Assembly (NCBI GenBank): GCA_963666535.1
Contig: OY762913.1
Span: 2,170,001 to 2,234,000, forward strand
Direction of reading: 5' to 3'
DNA from: G963666535 sp963666535
GTDB lineage: Bacteria > Bacillota > Clostridia > Oscillospirales > Oscillospiraceae
DNA length: 64,000 nucleotides
Made by a program: the position numbers and the translations under genes. Under the pieces are notes generated by a model that ran no database searches, was not told the origin of the DNA, and saw only the letters and a list, made by a program, of their open reading frames with translations. Of this stretch, positions 16,605 to 27,057 are shown piece after piece (within the stretch, counting starts at the first letter, position 1; every line of letters begins with the position of its first letter).

Positions 16605-17096
16605 TCAAACACCCTTTCTCTCTTGCATTTTGCGGTTCACATCGTCAATGATCTCTCGTGGCACAAAGTCGGACAGATCAGCTCCATAACGAGCCATTTC
16701 CTTGACAACCGTTGAGCTTAAATACGTATATTTTTCACTGGAGGGCAGAAACATGGTATCGAGTCCGGGGTTCAGCTTTCCGTTGATAACAGCCAGCTGA
16801 ACCTCCTTTTCGTAATCCGAAACCGCCCGCAAACCTTTAATCAAAACCTTTGCCTGCCGACGGCCTGCGTAGTCCGCCAGTAGCTCTGAGGCAAAGTCGA
16901 CTTCTATATCGGGGATTCCGGCAGTGACGCGGCGGATCATTTCCACCCGTTCCTGGGGCGAAAACAATCCCTGCTTCCCGGAATTAACCATCACGCAGAC
17001 GATCAACTTGTCAAAGCACTCCGCTGCACGCTTAATAATGTTGAGATGCCCCAACGTAATTGGGTCAAAACTTCCCGGATAAATCGCAATCTTCAT
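16605..17096 (-). CDS. coaD: Phosphopantetheine adenylyltransferase
   Basis: 163 residues from the ATG at 17096 (MKIAIYPGSFDPITLGHL); three extra codons upstream are ignored. It transfers AMP from ATP to 4'-phosphopantetheine to make dephospho-CoA, the penultimate step of CoA synthesis. The T/HxGH nucleotide-binding motif is TLGH at ~15-18. The second signature is YLSSTVVKEM near 125-134, and LFSPQERVEMIRR and KVLIKGLRAVSDYEKE are typical of the bacterial enzyme. Length is normal. It is in the order uvrC-rsmD-coaD-hypothetical; rsmD-coaD adjacency is widespread in Firmicutes. A type III pantothenate kinase gene (coaX) lies elsewhere in the window. Confidence 0.96.
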   Translation of the reverse strand: MKIAIYPGSFDPITLGHLNIIKRAAECFDKLIVCVMVNSGKQGLFSPQERVEMIRRVTAGIPDIEVDFASELLADYAGRRQAKVLIKGLRAVSDYEKEVQLAVINGKLNPGLDTMFLPSSEKYTYLSSTVVKEMARYGADLSDFVPREIIDDVNRKMQERKGV

Positions 17097-17128
17097 GGAA
17101 AACACGTCCTTTAAGGCGACGTCGACAG

Positions 17129-17677
17129 TCAGTCGATCATTCGGCGATACAAGGTCAGCTTAATTTTCCCGTACCGATACTCCCGTCCCTTTTCATACGG
17201 GGAAACCAGTGCGGGAAGCTGGCGCTCCGCCGCACTTTCGCATATTATTATACCATTTTCAGAGAGGATGTCAATTCTTGCAATTGCATCTAGCGCCTGA
17301 TCCAGCAAGGAAGAGTCGTACGGGGGATCGAGGAAGATAAGATCAAATTTTACCCGGCAGGAAGCCAGAAAAGCAATACTGTCCCCCTGGATCACCCTGC
17401 CCCGTTCGGCAAGGTGCGTCCACTCCAGGTTTTCGCGGATCAGCGCGGTGGCATCCTTCCGGGAATCCACGAAAACCGCCGCAGAAGCGCCCCTGGACAG
17501 GGCCTCGATCCCTAGCTGTCCCGTGCCGCCAAAAAGGTCCAGTACCCGGCGGCCCTCCACATCAAACTGAACGATATTGAAAATTGCTTCCTTAATTCGA
17601 TCTGTGGTGGGACGGGTCTCCATCCCCTGCAGCTCCTTCAGCTTTCTGCCCCGAGCTGTACCTGTTATTACGCGCAT
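17129..17677 (-). CDS. rsmD: 16S rRNA (guanine(966)-N(2))-methyltransferase
   Basis: 182 residues from the ATG at 17677 (MRVITGTARGRKL), 4 bp after uvrC ends; the longer reading lies inside uvrC. It methylates G966 of 16S rRNA using S-adenosylmethionine. Visible motifs are the start-region RPTTDRIKEAIFNI, the SAM-binding loop VLDLFGGTGQLGIEALSRGA and the catalytic FLDPPYDSSLL (N/DPPY). Length fits the family. It is tightly packed with uvrC upstream and coaD 32 bp downstream, so likely one transcript. Confidence 0.94.
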   Translation of the reverse strand: MRVITGTARGRKLKELQGMETRPTTDRIKEAIFNIVQFDVEGRRVLDLFGGTGQLGIEALSRGASAAVFVDSRKDATALIRENLEWTHLAERGRVIQGDSIAFLASCRVKFDLIFLDPPYDSSLLDQALDAIARIDILSENGIIICESAAERQLPALVSPYEKGREYRYGKIKLTLYRRMID

Positions 17678-17681
17678 TGTA

Positions 17682-19499
17682 TCACTCTTTTCTGAAATAG
17701 TCATATACCGCCTGCGCGGTGCTTTTGGGCACGGCCTCACATAGCTGCTCCACGCCGGCCGCCCGGATGGCCTTTATCGTCTTGAAATGCTTGAGCAGAG
17801 CATTCCGCCGCGCTTGACCCACGCCCTCAATGCCATCTAGCGCTGACCCGCGCATGGTTTTCCCCCGCTGCAATCGGTGGAACTCAATGGCAAAGCGGTG
17901 CGTCTCCTCCTGAATCTGTCCGATGAGGGAAAAGATGGCCTGATTGGTCTGTATCCCAATCTCTCGTCCATCGGGTGTCACCAATGCCCGGGTGCGATGC
18001 CGGTCATCCTTTACCATGCCAAACACAGGAATCTCCATCTCCAGTGTTTCCAGCACTCTTACCGCCACGGCGGCATGGTTTGTCCCGCCGTCAATCAGCA
18101 GCACATCCGGCTTGTCCCCAAATTTTTCATCTCCGTCCAGCAGTCGGCGGAACCGGCGCTGGAGCACCTGCTCCATGGCGGCGTAATCATCGGCGCCATT
18201 CATATCCCGCAGTTTAAAATGACGGTAGTCTCCCTTGCGCGGTCTCCCCTCTATGAACACGGTCATAGACGCCACAATGTCGGACGAACCGGTGTTGGAA
18301 ATGTCATAGGCCTCCATGCGCCGGGGTGGCGATGCCAATCCCAGCAGCTTTCCCAGTACCTCCATCCGCTTGTTTTGGTACTCCTCCCGTGTGGTAGCCC
18401 GCTTCGTCTCCTCTTCGGCGTTTTGGTTCGCCAATCGAATCAATTCCACTTTTGCACCCCGCTGGGGCGTGATCAAGTAGATGCGGCCTTCCGCCTGCTC
18501 CGACAGCATCCGTGTGAGCGGCACCTCGTCCTCCAGCTCGCAAGGAAGCAGAATCTGCTTTGGCAGCCCACTGCGCCCCGCATAGTATTGCCGGATCAGT
18601 GCAGAAATTGCTTCTCCGTCGCCCTCCATGGGTGTTTCCAGCAATTCCAGATCCTTCGCCGCCAACTCTCCATCCACATAGTGGAGCAAAACGAAGCAGC
18701 TTTTGGCCTCACCCCGGTAAAAACCCGCCACGTCTGTATCCGCCAGCGAGGCGGCCACCACTTTCTGCCGCTTTCCCAGCAGCTCAATGGAGCGAATGCG
18801 GTCCCGCAGCTCGCCGGCCCGTTCAAAGCGAAGCTCTTCAGCGGCCCGTTCCATATCCGCCACCAGTTCCTCCCGCACCTCGCGAAACCGCCCCTCCAGC
18901 AAGGCCACCGCCTGTTCAATCGCTGCTGCGTGCTCTTCTCGGGTCATCTCCGGGCGGCACCAACCCGCACATTTTTCCATGTGATAATTCAGACATGGCC
19001 GTTCTTTTCCAATATCTCGGGGGAATCTTTTGTTGCAGCAAGGCAGCTTCAGTGCTGTACGCAATGCGTCCAGAATGGACTGAGTGCCGCCCCGACTTCC
19101 ATAAGGCCCAAAGTAGCGTGCGCCGTCCTCCGTCACCCGAGTTGCCAAGGAAAAGCGGGGATATGCATCCCGGATGCTCAACCTTACATAAGGATAGCCC
19201 TTGTCGTCCTTCAGCATAATGTTATAGTGGGGCTGATGGCGCTTAATCAGCGAATTTTCCAGTACCAGTGCCTCAAATTCGCTGTCAGCGACGATGACAT
19301 CAAACCGATCGATTTGGACCACCATGGCCCGTGTCTTTTCCGTATGGGCAGCAGAATCCACAAAGTATTGAGAAACTCTGTTTTTCAGTGCCTTTGCTTT
19401 GCCAACGTAGATCACAGTTCCGGACTTGTCCATCATAATGTAAACGCCCGGTTTCAGGGGCAGGGCGTGCGCTTTTTCCTTCAGCTCTTCCAACGTCAC
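17682..19499 (-). CDS. uvrC: Excinuclease ABC subunit C
   Basis: 605 residues from the GTG at 19499, 7 nt after AAGGGGG; upstream extensions are unsupported. UvrC makes both incisions in nucleotide-excision repair with UvrA and UvrB. The N-terminal GIY-YIG nuclease reads PGVYIMMDKSGTVIYVGKAK. The Cys-rich insert has CCNKRF and CLNYHMEKCAGWC. A UVR motif that binds UvrB lies near residues 200-235. The RNase H-like second nuclease contains EAYDISNTGSSDIVASMTVF and LLIDGG. The C-terminal helix-hairpin-helix is GVGQARRNALLKHFKTI. All parts are present at normal length. It follows rpoC after a terminator and leads the rsmD-coaD group. Confidence 0.96.
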   Translation of the reverse strand: MTLEELKEKAHALPLKPGVYIMMDKSGTVIYVGKAKALKNRVSQYFVDSAAHTEKTRAMVVQIDRFDVIVADSEFEALVLENSLIKRHQPHYNIMLKDDKGYPYVRLSIRDAYPRFSLATRVTEDGARYFGPYGSRGGTQSILDALRTALKLPCCNKRFPRDIGKERPCLNYHMEKCAGWCRPEMTREEHAAAIEQAVALLEGRFREVREELVADMERAAEELRFERAGELRDRIRSIELLGKRQKVVAASLADTDVAGFYRGEAKSCFVLLHYVDGELAAKDLELLETPMEGDGEAISALIRQYYAGRSGLPKQILLPCELEDEVPLTRMLSEQAEGRIYLITPQRGAKVELIRLANQNAEEETKRATTREEYQNKRMEVLGKLLGLASPPRRMEAYDISNTGSSDIVASMTVFIEGRPRKGDYRHFKLRDMNGADDYAAMEQVLQRRFRRLLDGDEKFGDKPDVLLIDGGTNHAAVAVRVLETLEMEIPVFGMVKDDRHRTRALVTPDGREIGIQTNQAIFSLIGQIQEETHRFAIEFHRLQRGKTMRGSALDGIEGVGQARRNALLKHFKTIKAIRAAGVEQLCEAVPKSTAQAVYDYFRKE

Positions 19500-19639
19500 G
19501 TCAGCGCCCCCTTTTCTGTGCATTCTTTCTGTCCGCTGCAAGCTTGCTTTCTCTATTCTACACAAAAAATACCGATCTGTCACTTGCCTGTTCCTATTTT
19601 TAAAATAATTTTAACAAGCGCTATCCGTTCCCTGCCCGT

Positions 19640-19722
19640 ATTTTTTGCCGCAAAAGAGGGCGGACAGCGCCCACTGAAGCACCCTGAAAGGATGCACCAG
19701 CCTTGCCATCCGCCCTTCTCAG
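19640..19722 (-). terminator. Terminator downstream of rpoC
   Basis: On the minus strand AAGGGCGGA pairs with TCCGCCCTCTTTTGC across a branched loop that itself contains a GCATCC/GGGTGC hairpin. It lies between the rpoC stop and the uvrC start. Confidence 0.65.
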
Positions 19723-19726
19723 GCAT

Positions 19727-22700
19727 TTAATCAGCGATCAGGTCCTCTTCCGTCTCCTCAACGCTGAATGCTGTGGTAACCTCTGTGGCCGTTCCCTCGT
19801 TATTGATGGGATCGTGCACACTGTACTGTTTCAGTCCGGAGCCGGCGGGAATCAGTTTGCCGATGATAACATTTTCCTTTAGACCGAGCAAATGATCCAC
19901 CTTGCCCTTGATCGCCGCCTCGGTCAATACCTTGGTGGTCTCCTGGAAGGAGGCCGCCGACAGGAAGGACTCTGTCGCCAGAGACGCCTTGGTGATACCC
20001 ATCAGCAGTTGTGTGCAGGTAGGCAGCTGCAGCTCAGTGCCGTCTTCCGCCTTTTCGCCCGCGTCGATCCGCACCTGAATCGCATCCTGTACATCCTCAA
20101 AATCGTTGATATCGATGGTGGAACCAGACAGCAACTTGGAACTGCCCGTTTCCTCAACCCGGATCTTGCGCATCATCTGGCGCACGATCACCTCAATGTG
20201 CTTATCGTTGGTGTCAACGCCTTGCTGACGATAGACCTTCTGAACCTCGCGGATCAGATAGTTGTAGCAGGCGTCGATGCCGCTGATCCGCAACACCTCG
20301 TGTGGGGACAGGGCACCGTCGGTAAGGACAAAGCCCCGCTCCACGGTATCGCCGTCTTTTGCGCGCAGTCCCGCGCTGAACGGCAGCGGATACGTGACCA
20401 CTTCGCCGTCATCGGCAGTGATAGTAAGGTTGCACATGGTGTTGCGCTTGGTTTCCTCAATCGTTACCTTACCGCTGATCTCAGCAATCTGCGCCATTTT
20501 CTTGGGTTTGCGTGCCTCAAACAGCTCTTCAACGCGGGGAAGACCCTGGGTAATATCGCCACCGGCGACGCCGCCGGTATGGAAGGTACGCATGGTCAAC
20601 TGGGTACCAGGTTCGCCGATCGACTGCGCTGCGATGATGCCCACCGCTTCACCGGCGCCTACAGGCTCGCCAATCGCCAGGTTGATACCGTAGCACTTGG
20701 AGCACACGCCGGTGCGGGAGCGGCAGGTCAGCACCGAACGAACTGTAGTCTGGAAGATTCCTGCGGCCTCCAGCTTGGCTGCGTCGCTGGTGTGCAGCAT
20801 GGTGTCTTTGGAGAAGAGAAGCTCGCCAGTTTTAGGATGCACGATATCCTGCAGGGGATAGCGGCCCTTCAGACGCTCGCCGAAGGTCTCGATCACCTGC
20901 CCATTCTCGCTGATCTCGGAAATCAACAGGCCGTGCTTGGCGTGACAATCCTCCTCACGGATGATCACTTCCTGAGAAACGTCCACCAGACGGCGGGTCA
21001 GATAACCGGAGTCTGCGGTACGCAGCGCGGTATCGGCCATACCCTTTCGGGCGCCTCTCGAAGAAATAAAGTATTCCAGTACGGACAGGCCTTCACGGAA
21101 GTTTGCCTTGATGGGGATTTCAATGGTACGACCGGAGGTATCGGCCATCAGACCACGCATACCAGCCAGCTGACGGATCTGCGCCATGGAACCACGGGCG
21201 CCGGAATCGGCCATCATCCAAATAGGATTGTAGCGATCCATATTTTCAGCCAGCGCAGCGGTAACGTCGCTGGTCGTCTTTTCCCATGTCTGCACCGCCA
21301 GACGATAGCGCTCGTCATTGGTGATCAGACCGCGCTTGAACTGCCGCTCGATCTTGATGATCTCCTTCTCCGTGTTGGAGATGAGTTCGTACTTCTTCTG
21401 GGGCACGGTCATGTCAGAAATGGAAACGGTCAGCGAACCGCGGGTAGAGAACTTATAGCCCAAATCCTTAATGGCATCCAACACGACAGCCGACTCGGTA
21501 AATCCGTGCTTTTCGATACACTTGTCTATGATCCGCCCCAGCTGCTTCTTGCCCACCGTAAAGTTGATCTCGGGGTCAAACATTGTCTCGGGGTTTGTAC
21601 GGTCTACAAAGCCCAGATCCTGCGGGATCGCGTCGTTATAGATCAGACGGCCCACCGTGGTATCCACAAGCTTGTGCTGCATCTGACCATCAATTTCCCG
21701 GTACATACGCACCTTGATGGGGGAATGCAATGTCACAACGCCCGCATCGTAAGCAAGCATAGCTTCTGTCTGGTCAGCAAAGATATGGCCGGTGCCTGCC
21801 TCCTCGCGGTCATAGGTGAGGTAATAGGCACCCAGCACCATATCCTGAGAAGGAATGGTGACAGGTCCGCCATCCTGCGGCCGCAGAAGGTTGTTGGCGG
21901 AAAGCATGAGCACCCGCGCCTCGGTCTGCGCCTCTGCGGATAAGGGCACATGGACTGCCATCTGGTCGCCGTCGAAGTCGGCGTTAAACGCGGCGCAAAC
22001 CAGCGGATGCAGCTTGATGGCGCGTCCCTCAACCAACACAGGCTCAAAAGCCTGAATGCCCAGTCTATGCAGGGTCGGTGCGCGGTTTAGCATTACGGGA
22101 TGATCCTTAATGATAAACTCCAGGGCATCCCACACGGCGGTGTTGCCCTTATCGACCATCTTTTTTGCGGACTTAATATTGTTTGCAAGACCGTCTTCTA
22201 CCAATTTCTTCATCACGAAGGGGCGGAACAGCTCAATGGCCATTTCCTTGGGCAGACCGCACTGATAAATCTTTAAATTCGGCCCGACCACGATAACAGA
22301 ACGGCCGGAATAGTCGACACGCTTGCCCAGCAGGTTCTGACGGAACCGGCCCTGCTTGCCTTTGAGCATATCGGACAGGGACTTCAGCGCGCGGTTATTA
22401 GCGCCGGTCACAGCGCGGCCACGGCGGCCGTTGTCAATCAGCGCATCCACCGCCTCCTGCAGCATCCGCTTTTCGTTGCGGACAATGATGTCAGGGGCGT
22501 TAAGCTGGATTAACCTCTTCAACCGGTTGTTTCGGTTGATCACCCGACGGTACAGGTCGTTCAAGTCAGAAGACGCGAACCGTCCACCGTCCAGCTGTAC
22601 CATGGGGCGGATTTCGGGGGGAATAACAGGTAGCACGTCGATGATCATCCACTCGGGGCGGTTGCCGGAAAGCCGGAATGCCTCCACGACCTCCAACCGT

Positions 22701-23320
22701 TTGACGAGACGCGCCTTTTTCTGCCCGGAAGCGTCCTTCAGATCGGTATGAAGCTGTTCGGAAAGCTGAACCAAATTAATATCGGACAGCAGCTTTTTCA
22801 CTGCCTCAGCACCCATACCCGCCTCAAAGTCATCCTCGTACTTCTCCCGCATATCCCGGTATTCCTTCTCGGAGAGAATTTGGTTTCTGGCCAGCGGCGA
22901 AAACCCGGGGTCGGTGACGATATAGGACGCAAAATACAGAACCTTCTCCAAAATGCGGGGGCTGATGTCCAACAGCAGTCCCATACGGGATGGAATCCCT
23001 TTGAAATACCAGATGTGAGACACAGGAGCGGCCAGTTCGATATGACCCATACGCTCGCGGCGCACCTTGGCCCGGGTAACTTCAACGCCGCACCGGTCGC
23101 AGACCTTGCCTTTGTAGCGAATCTTCTTATACTTACCACAGTGGCATTCCCAGTCCTTGGTCGGGCCAAAGATCTTTTCACAGAACAGGCCGTCACGCTC
23201 GGGTTTCAGGGTGCGGTAGTTAATGGTTTCGGGTTTCTTAACCTCACCGTAAGACCACTCACGGATCTGCTCCGGGGAGGCGATTGAAATGCGGATTGCG
23301 TCAAATTCATTGTAACTCAT
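19727..23320 (-). CDS. rpoC: DNA-directed RNA polymerase subunit beta'
   Basis: 1197 residues, the clamp and catalytic-core subunit of RNA polymerase. The start SYNEFDAIRISIASPEQIREW is standard. The N-terminal zinc site reads CHCGKYKKIRYKGKVCDRCG. The catalytic magnesium loop NADFDGDQMAVHVPLS is intact. The bridge-helix/trigger-loop area holds MRTFHTGGVAGGDITQGLPR. The C-terminal zinc cluster is CRSRTGVCSKCYG. There is no large insertion of the proteobacterial type, as expected for Clostridia. It lies 20 bp downstream of rpoB on the same strand. Confidence 0.98.
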   Translation of the reverse strand: MSYNEFDAIRISIASPEQIREWSYGEVKKPETINYRTLKPERDGLFCEKIFGPTKDWECHCGKYKKIRYKGKVCDRCGVEVTRAKVRRERMGHIELAAPVSHIWYFKGIPSRMGLLLDISPRILEKVLYFASYIVTDPGFSPLARNQILSEKEYRDMREKYEDDFEAGMGAEAVKKLLSDINLVQLSEQLHTDLKDASGQKKARLVKRLEVVEAFRLSGNRPEWMIIDVLPVIPPEIRPMVQLDGGRFASSDLNDLYRRVINRNNRLKRLIQLNAPDIIVRNEKRMLQEAVDALIDNGRRGRAVTGANNRALKSLSDMLKGKQGRFRQNLLGKRVDYSGRSVIVVGPNLKIYQCGLPKEMAIELFRPFVMKKLVEDGLANNIKSAKKMVDKGNTAVWDALEFIIKDHPVMLNRAPTLHRLGIQAFEPVLVEGRAIKLHPLVCAAFNADFDGDQMAVHVPLSAEAQTEARVLMLSANNLLRPQDGGPVTIPSQDMVLGAYYLTYDREEAGTGHIFADQTEAMLAYDAGVVTLHSPIKVRMYREIDGQMQHKLVDTTVGRLIYNDAIPQDLGFVDRTNPETMFDPEINFTVGKKQLGRIIDKCIEKHGFTESAVVLDAIKDLGYKFSTRGSLTVSISDMTVPQKKYELISNTEKEIIKIERQFKRGLITNDERYRLAVQTWEKTTSDVTAALAENMDRYNPIWMMADSGARGSMAQIRQLAGMRGLMADTSGRTIEIPIKANFREGLSVLEYFISSRGARKGMADTALRTADSGYLTRRLVDVSQEVIIREEDCHAKHGLLISEISENGQVIETFGERLKGRYPLQDIVHPKTGELLFSKDTMLHTSDAAKLEAAGIFQTTVRSVLTCRSRTGVCSKCYGINLAIGEPVGAGEAVGIIAAQSIGEPGTQLTMRTFHTGGVAGGDITQGLPRVEELFEARKPKKMAQIAEISGKVTIEETKRNTMCNLTITADDGEVVTYPLPFSAGLRAKDGDTVERGFVLTDGALSPHEVLRISGIDACYNYLIREVQKVYRQQGVDTNDKHIEVIVRQMMRKIRVEETGSSKLLSGSTIDINDFEDVQDAIQVRIDAGEKAEDGTELQLPTCTQLLMGITKASLATESFLSAASFQETTKVLTEAAIKGKVDHLLGLKENVIIGKLIPAGSGLKQYSVHDPINNEGTATEVTTAFSVEETEEDLIAD

Positions 23321-23340
23321 ATTATCCGTTCCTCCCTTTC

Positions 23341-26300
23341 TCAGTCTTCATCAGAAAACAGATCTTCGCCCAGATCATCTTCAACTGCAACTTCATCTTC
23401 ATCTTCAACGACGGCCGCTTCCACATCATCGGCGTTCTCTTTCAGGGAGAAACCGGCAGCGGAGAAATCAGCTTCGGCATCATAGCCAAAATAATTTTCG
23501 TCTTCATTCCGGCTGGGCTGATAGGTATCCTCTTCCTCTTCCTTCATCTCGATCTCCGCGCCGTCCTTGTCAAGAACGCGAACATCCAGACACAACGACT
23601 GCAACTCCTTGATCAGCACCTTGAACGATTCCGGTACGCCGGGCTTAGGCACATTGTGTCCTTTGACAATGGCCTCATAGGTCTTGACACGGCCGACCAC
23701 ATCATCGGACTTGACCGTTAGGATTTCCTGCAGGGTATAGGCCGCGCCGTATGCCTCCAGTGCCCACACTTCCATTTCTCCGAAGCGCTGGCCGCCGAAC
23801 TGTGCCTTGCCGCCCAACGGCTGTTGGGTCACCAGAGAATAGGGTCCGGTCGATCTGGCGTGGATCTTATCATCAACCAAGTGATGCAGCTTGAGAAAGT
23901 AAACGTAGCCCACAGTAACCCGGTTGTCGAACCGATCACCGGTGCGTCCGTCATACAACCAGCTTTTCCCGTCCGGCTCCAATCCGGCAAGCTGCAAAGT
24001 ATCGGTGATGTCCTTCTCGTCCGCGCCGTTGAAGATGGGGGTGGCCACCTTCCAGCCCAGCGCCTTGGCCGCGTAACCAAGGTGGACCTCCAGCACCTGC
24101 CCGATGTTCATACGGGAGGGAACGCCCAACGGGTTCAGCACGATGTCCAACGGCGTGCCGTCGGGCAGGAAGGGCATATCTTCCTGAGGCATAATGCGGG
24201 AAACAACGCCCTTGTTACCGTGTCGGCCGGCCATCTTATCACCGACGGAAATCTTGCGGCGCTGTGCAATGTATACACGCACACACATATTCACGCCAGG
24301 GCCAAGATCGTCTCCGCCCTCGCGGGTAAATACCTTTACGTCCACAATGATGCCGGATTCACCGTGCGGCACCTTCAGAGAAGTATCACGGACTTCTCTT
24401 GCCTTTTCCCCAAAAATGGCACGCAGCAGCCGCTCCTCAGCGGTGAGATCAGTCTCACCCTTCGGGGTTACTTTCCCCACTAGAATGTCGCCGGGATGAA
24501 CCTCGGCGCCCACACGGATAATTCCCTGCTCGTCCAAATCCTTCAGCGCATCCTCGCCCACATTGGGGATGTCGCGGGTAATTTCCTCAGGGCCAAGCTT
24601 GGTGTCCCGTGCCTCGGTCTCATACTCCTCGATGTGGATCGAGGTAAACACGTCGTCGCGCACCATGCGCTCGTTGAGCAGTACGGCATCCTCATAGTTA
24701 TAGCCTTCCCATGTCATAAAGCCCATCAGGATGTTACGGCCCAGCGCCACCTCACCGCAATCGGTAGAAGGTCCGTCAGCCATCACGTCCTTCACGTCCA
24801 CGCGGTCTCCCACGCTGACGATAGGACGCTGATTGATACAGGTTCCGTGGTTAGAACGCAGAAATTTAGTCAGTTTGTAATCCTTCACCTCACCGCTGTC
24901 ATAGCGAACGGTGATGCAGGTGGCAGAAACGCGGGTTACCTCACCGGGTCCCTCCGCCAAAATCACGATCTCGGAATCAATGCAGTTTTTGTACTCTTGA
25001 CCGGTGGCAACAATCGGCGCTTCAGGCCGCAGCAAAGGCACGGCTTGCCGCTGCATGTTCGCGCCCATCAAAGCGCGGTTTGCGTCGTCGTTCTGCAGGA
25101 ACGGAATCATGGCGGTAGCGATGGATACCATCATCTTTGGGGAGATATCCACATAATCCACCTGGTTGTGCTCCACACCGATAATCTCGTTGCGGTGGCG
25201 GCAAGTAATACGCTCATTGATGAAGCAGCCGTTCTCATCCACCGGCTCGGTTGCCTGTGCAATCGTATACTGCTCCTCTACATCGGCGGTCATATACTCC
25301 ACCACATCAGTAATGCGGTCGGCCACTTTGTCCACCTTGCGGTAGGGTGCCTCAATAAATCCAAAGCGGTTGATGCGACCATAGGATGCCAAATAGGAGA
25401 TCAAACCGATGTTGGGTCCTTCCGGCGTTTCAATGGGGCACAAACGACCGTAATGGCTATAGTGAACGTCTCGAACGTCAAAGGAAGCACGGTCACGGGA
25501 CAAACCGCCCGGGCCCAGCGCGGACAGACGGCGCTTATGCGTCAGCTCTGCCAGCGGATTGGTCTGATCCATAAACTGAGACAGCGGTGAAGAACCGAAG
25601 AACTCCTTAATCGCTGCAGTCACCGGTCGAATGTTGATAAGTGACTGAGGGGTCACAATATCCAGATCCTGAATGGTCATGCGCTCGCGAATCACGCGCT
25701 CCATACGACTAAAGCCGATGCGGAACTGGTTCTGCAGCAGCTCGCCCACGCAGCGCAGACGGCGGTTACCCAAATGATCAATATCGTCAGGATTGCCCAG
25801 GCCGCTTGCCAGACAATTAAGGTAGTTGATGGAAGCCATCATATCTTCCACAATGATGTGCTTGGGGATTAGGTCGTCCATGCGGTCACGGATAGCATCC
25901 TTCAGCTCATCGCCGCTAAAGGTATCCAACAGTTCGCGCAAAACCGGCAGATAGACCTTCTCGTCCACGCCACACTCTTCAGGATCGAACTCCACAAAAT
26001 GCTTTAAATCCACCATGTTATTGGAGAACACCCGCACCTGCCGATCCTCCACGAGCACCGTGGCCACATTCACGCCACGGTCGCTCATCTCATGGGCGCG
26101 CTCACGGGTCAATTTTTCCCCCGCTTCGGCGATAATTTCTCCGGTCATGGGGTCAGCCAGCGGGAATGCCAAAGTCTGACTCACCAGCCGCTCCCACAGT
26201 GCCAGTTTCTTGTTGAATTTATAACGGCCCACCGCAGACAAATCATAACGGCGGGGATCGAAAAACAGAGTGCGCAGCAACGATTCAGAAGAATCCACCG

Positions 26301-27045
26301 TGGGCGGCTCGCCGGGACGCAGCTTGCGATAGAGCTCCAACAAAGCGTCCTCGTAGGTCTTGCAGCTATCCTTCTCCAGGGTCGCCACAATGCGGGGGTC
26401 CTCACCGAACATCTCTAATATTTCTGCGTCTGTTTTCGGACCGACACCGCGAATTAAACAGGTAATGGGCAGTTTCCGGTTTTTGTCGATGCGCACAAAA
26501 AAGTTGTCAGACAGATCGGTCTCATACTCCAGCCATGCGCCCCGGTAAGGGATCACCGTGGTACCAAAGGTAAGGTTTTCCGCCTTGTCCGCGGTGCGGG
26601 TATAGTACATGCCTGGGCTGCGAACGATCTGAGAGACAATGACGCGCTCCGCGCCATTGATCACAAAGGTACCGGCTTGGGTCATCAGCGGGAAATCCCC
26701 CATGAAGATCTCCTGCTCCTTGATCTCCTCGGTCTCCTTATTGCGAAGGCGCACCCGCACCTTAATGGGGGCGGCATAGGTAATGTCCCGCGCCTTGCAT
26801 TCCTCCACGTCGTACTTGGGTCCCTCATCCATCGTGTAGTCAATGAAAGAAAGCTCCAGATTGCCGGCGTAGTCCGTGATAGCGTCTACATCCTTGAACA
26901 CTTCGCGCAAACCGGTGTTCAGAAACCATTGATAGGAGGTTTTCTGTAGCTCCAGCAAATTGGGCATCTCCAGAATCTCTTTCTGACGAGCAAAGCTCAT
27001 GCGTTCTGTTCGGCCATAGTGGGTCAGTTTCGCCCTTGTATCCAT
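23341..27045 (-). CDS. rpoB: DNA-directed RNA polymerase subunit beta
   Basis: 1234 residues from the ATG at 27045 (MDTRAKLTHYGRTERMSF). A GTG four codons earlier is too close to the GGAG. The rifampicin-pocket segment reads SPLSQFMDQTNPLAELTHKR then RLSALGPGGL, with sensitive-type residues at the classical D, H and S positions. C-terminal KAQFGGQRFGEMEVWALEAYGA is canonical. A Glu/Asp-rich tail (VEAAVVEDEDEVAVEDDLGE) follows. It is the first gene of the rpoB-rpoC operon with its own consensus promoter about 240 bp upstream. The rplJ-rplL pair that usually precedes rpoB in Firmicutes is absent from this side. Confidence 0.98.
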   Translation of the reverse strand: MDTRAKLTHYGRTERMSFARQKEILEMPNLLELQKTSYQWFLNTGLREVFKDVDAITDYAGNLELSFIDYTMDEGPKYDVEECKARDITYAAPIKVRVRLRNKETEEIKEQEIFMGDFPLMTQAGTFVINGAERVIVSQIVRSPGMYYTRTADKAENLTFGTTVIPYRGAWLEYETDLSDNFFVRIDKNRKLPITCLIRGVGPKTDAEILEMFGEDPRIVATLEKDSCKTYEDALLELYRKLRPGEPPTVDSSESLLRTLFFDPRRYDLSAVGRYKFNKKLALWERLVSQTLAFPLADPMTGEIIAEAGEKLTRERAHEMSDRGVNVATVLVEDRQVRVFSNNMVDLKHFVEFDPEECGVDEKVYLPVLRELLDTFSGDELKDAIRDRMDDLIPKHIIVEDMMASINYLNCLASGLGNPDDIDHLGNRRLRCVGELLQNQFRIGFSRMERVIRERMTIQDLDIVTPQSLINIRPVTAAIKEFFGSSPLSQFMDQTNPLAELTHKRRLSALGPGGLSRDRASFDVRDVHYSHYGRLCPIETPEGPNIGLISYLASYGRINRFGFIEAPYRKVDKVADRITDVVEYMTADVEEQYTIAQATEPVDENGCFINERITCRHRNEIIGVEHNQVDYVDISPKMMVSIATAMIPFLQNDDANRALMGANMQRQAVPLLRPEAPIVATGQEYKNCIDSEIVILAEGPGEVTRVSATCITVRYDSGEVKDYKLTKFLRSNHGTCINQRPIVSVGDRVDVKDVMADGPSTDCGEVALGRNILMGFMTWEGYNYEDAVLLNERMVRDDVFTSIHIEEYETEARDTKLGPEEITRDIPNVGEDALKDLDEQGIIRVGAEVHPGDILVGKVTPKGETDLTAEERLLRAIFGEKAREVRDTSLKVPHGESGIIVDVKVFTREGGDDLGPGVNMCVRVYIAQRRKISVGDKMAGRHGNKGVVSRIMPQEDMPFLPDGTPLDIVLNPLGVPSRMNIGQVLEVHLGYAAKALGWKVATPIFNGADEKDITDTLQLAGLEPDGKSWLYDGRTGDRFDNRVTVGYVYFLKLHHLVDDKIHARSTGPYSLVTQQPLGGKAQFGGQRFGEMEVWALEAYGAAYTLQEILTVKSDDVVGRVKTYEAIVKGHNVPKPGVPESFKVLIKELQSLCLDVRVLDKDGAEIEMKEEEEDTYQPSRNEDENYFGYDAEADFSAAGFSLKENADDVEAAVVEDEDEVAVEDDLGEDLFSDED

Positions 27046-27057
27046 TGTATGAATCAC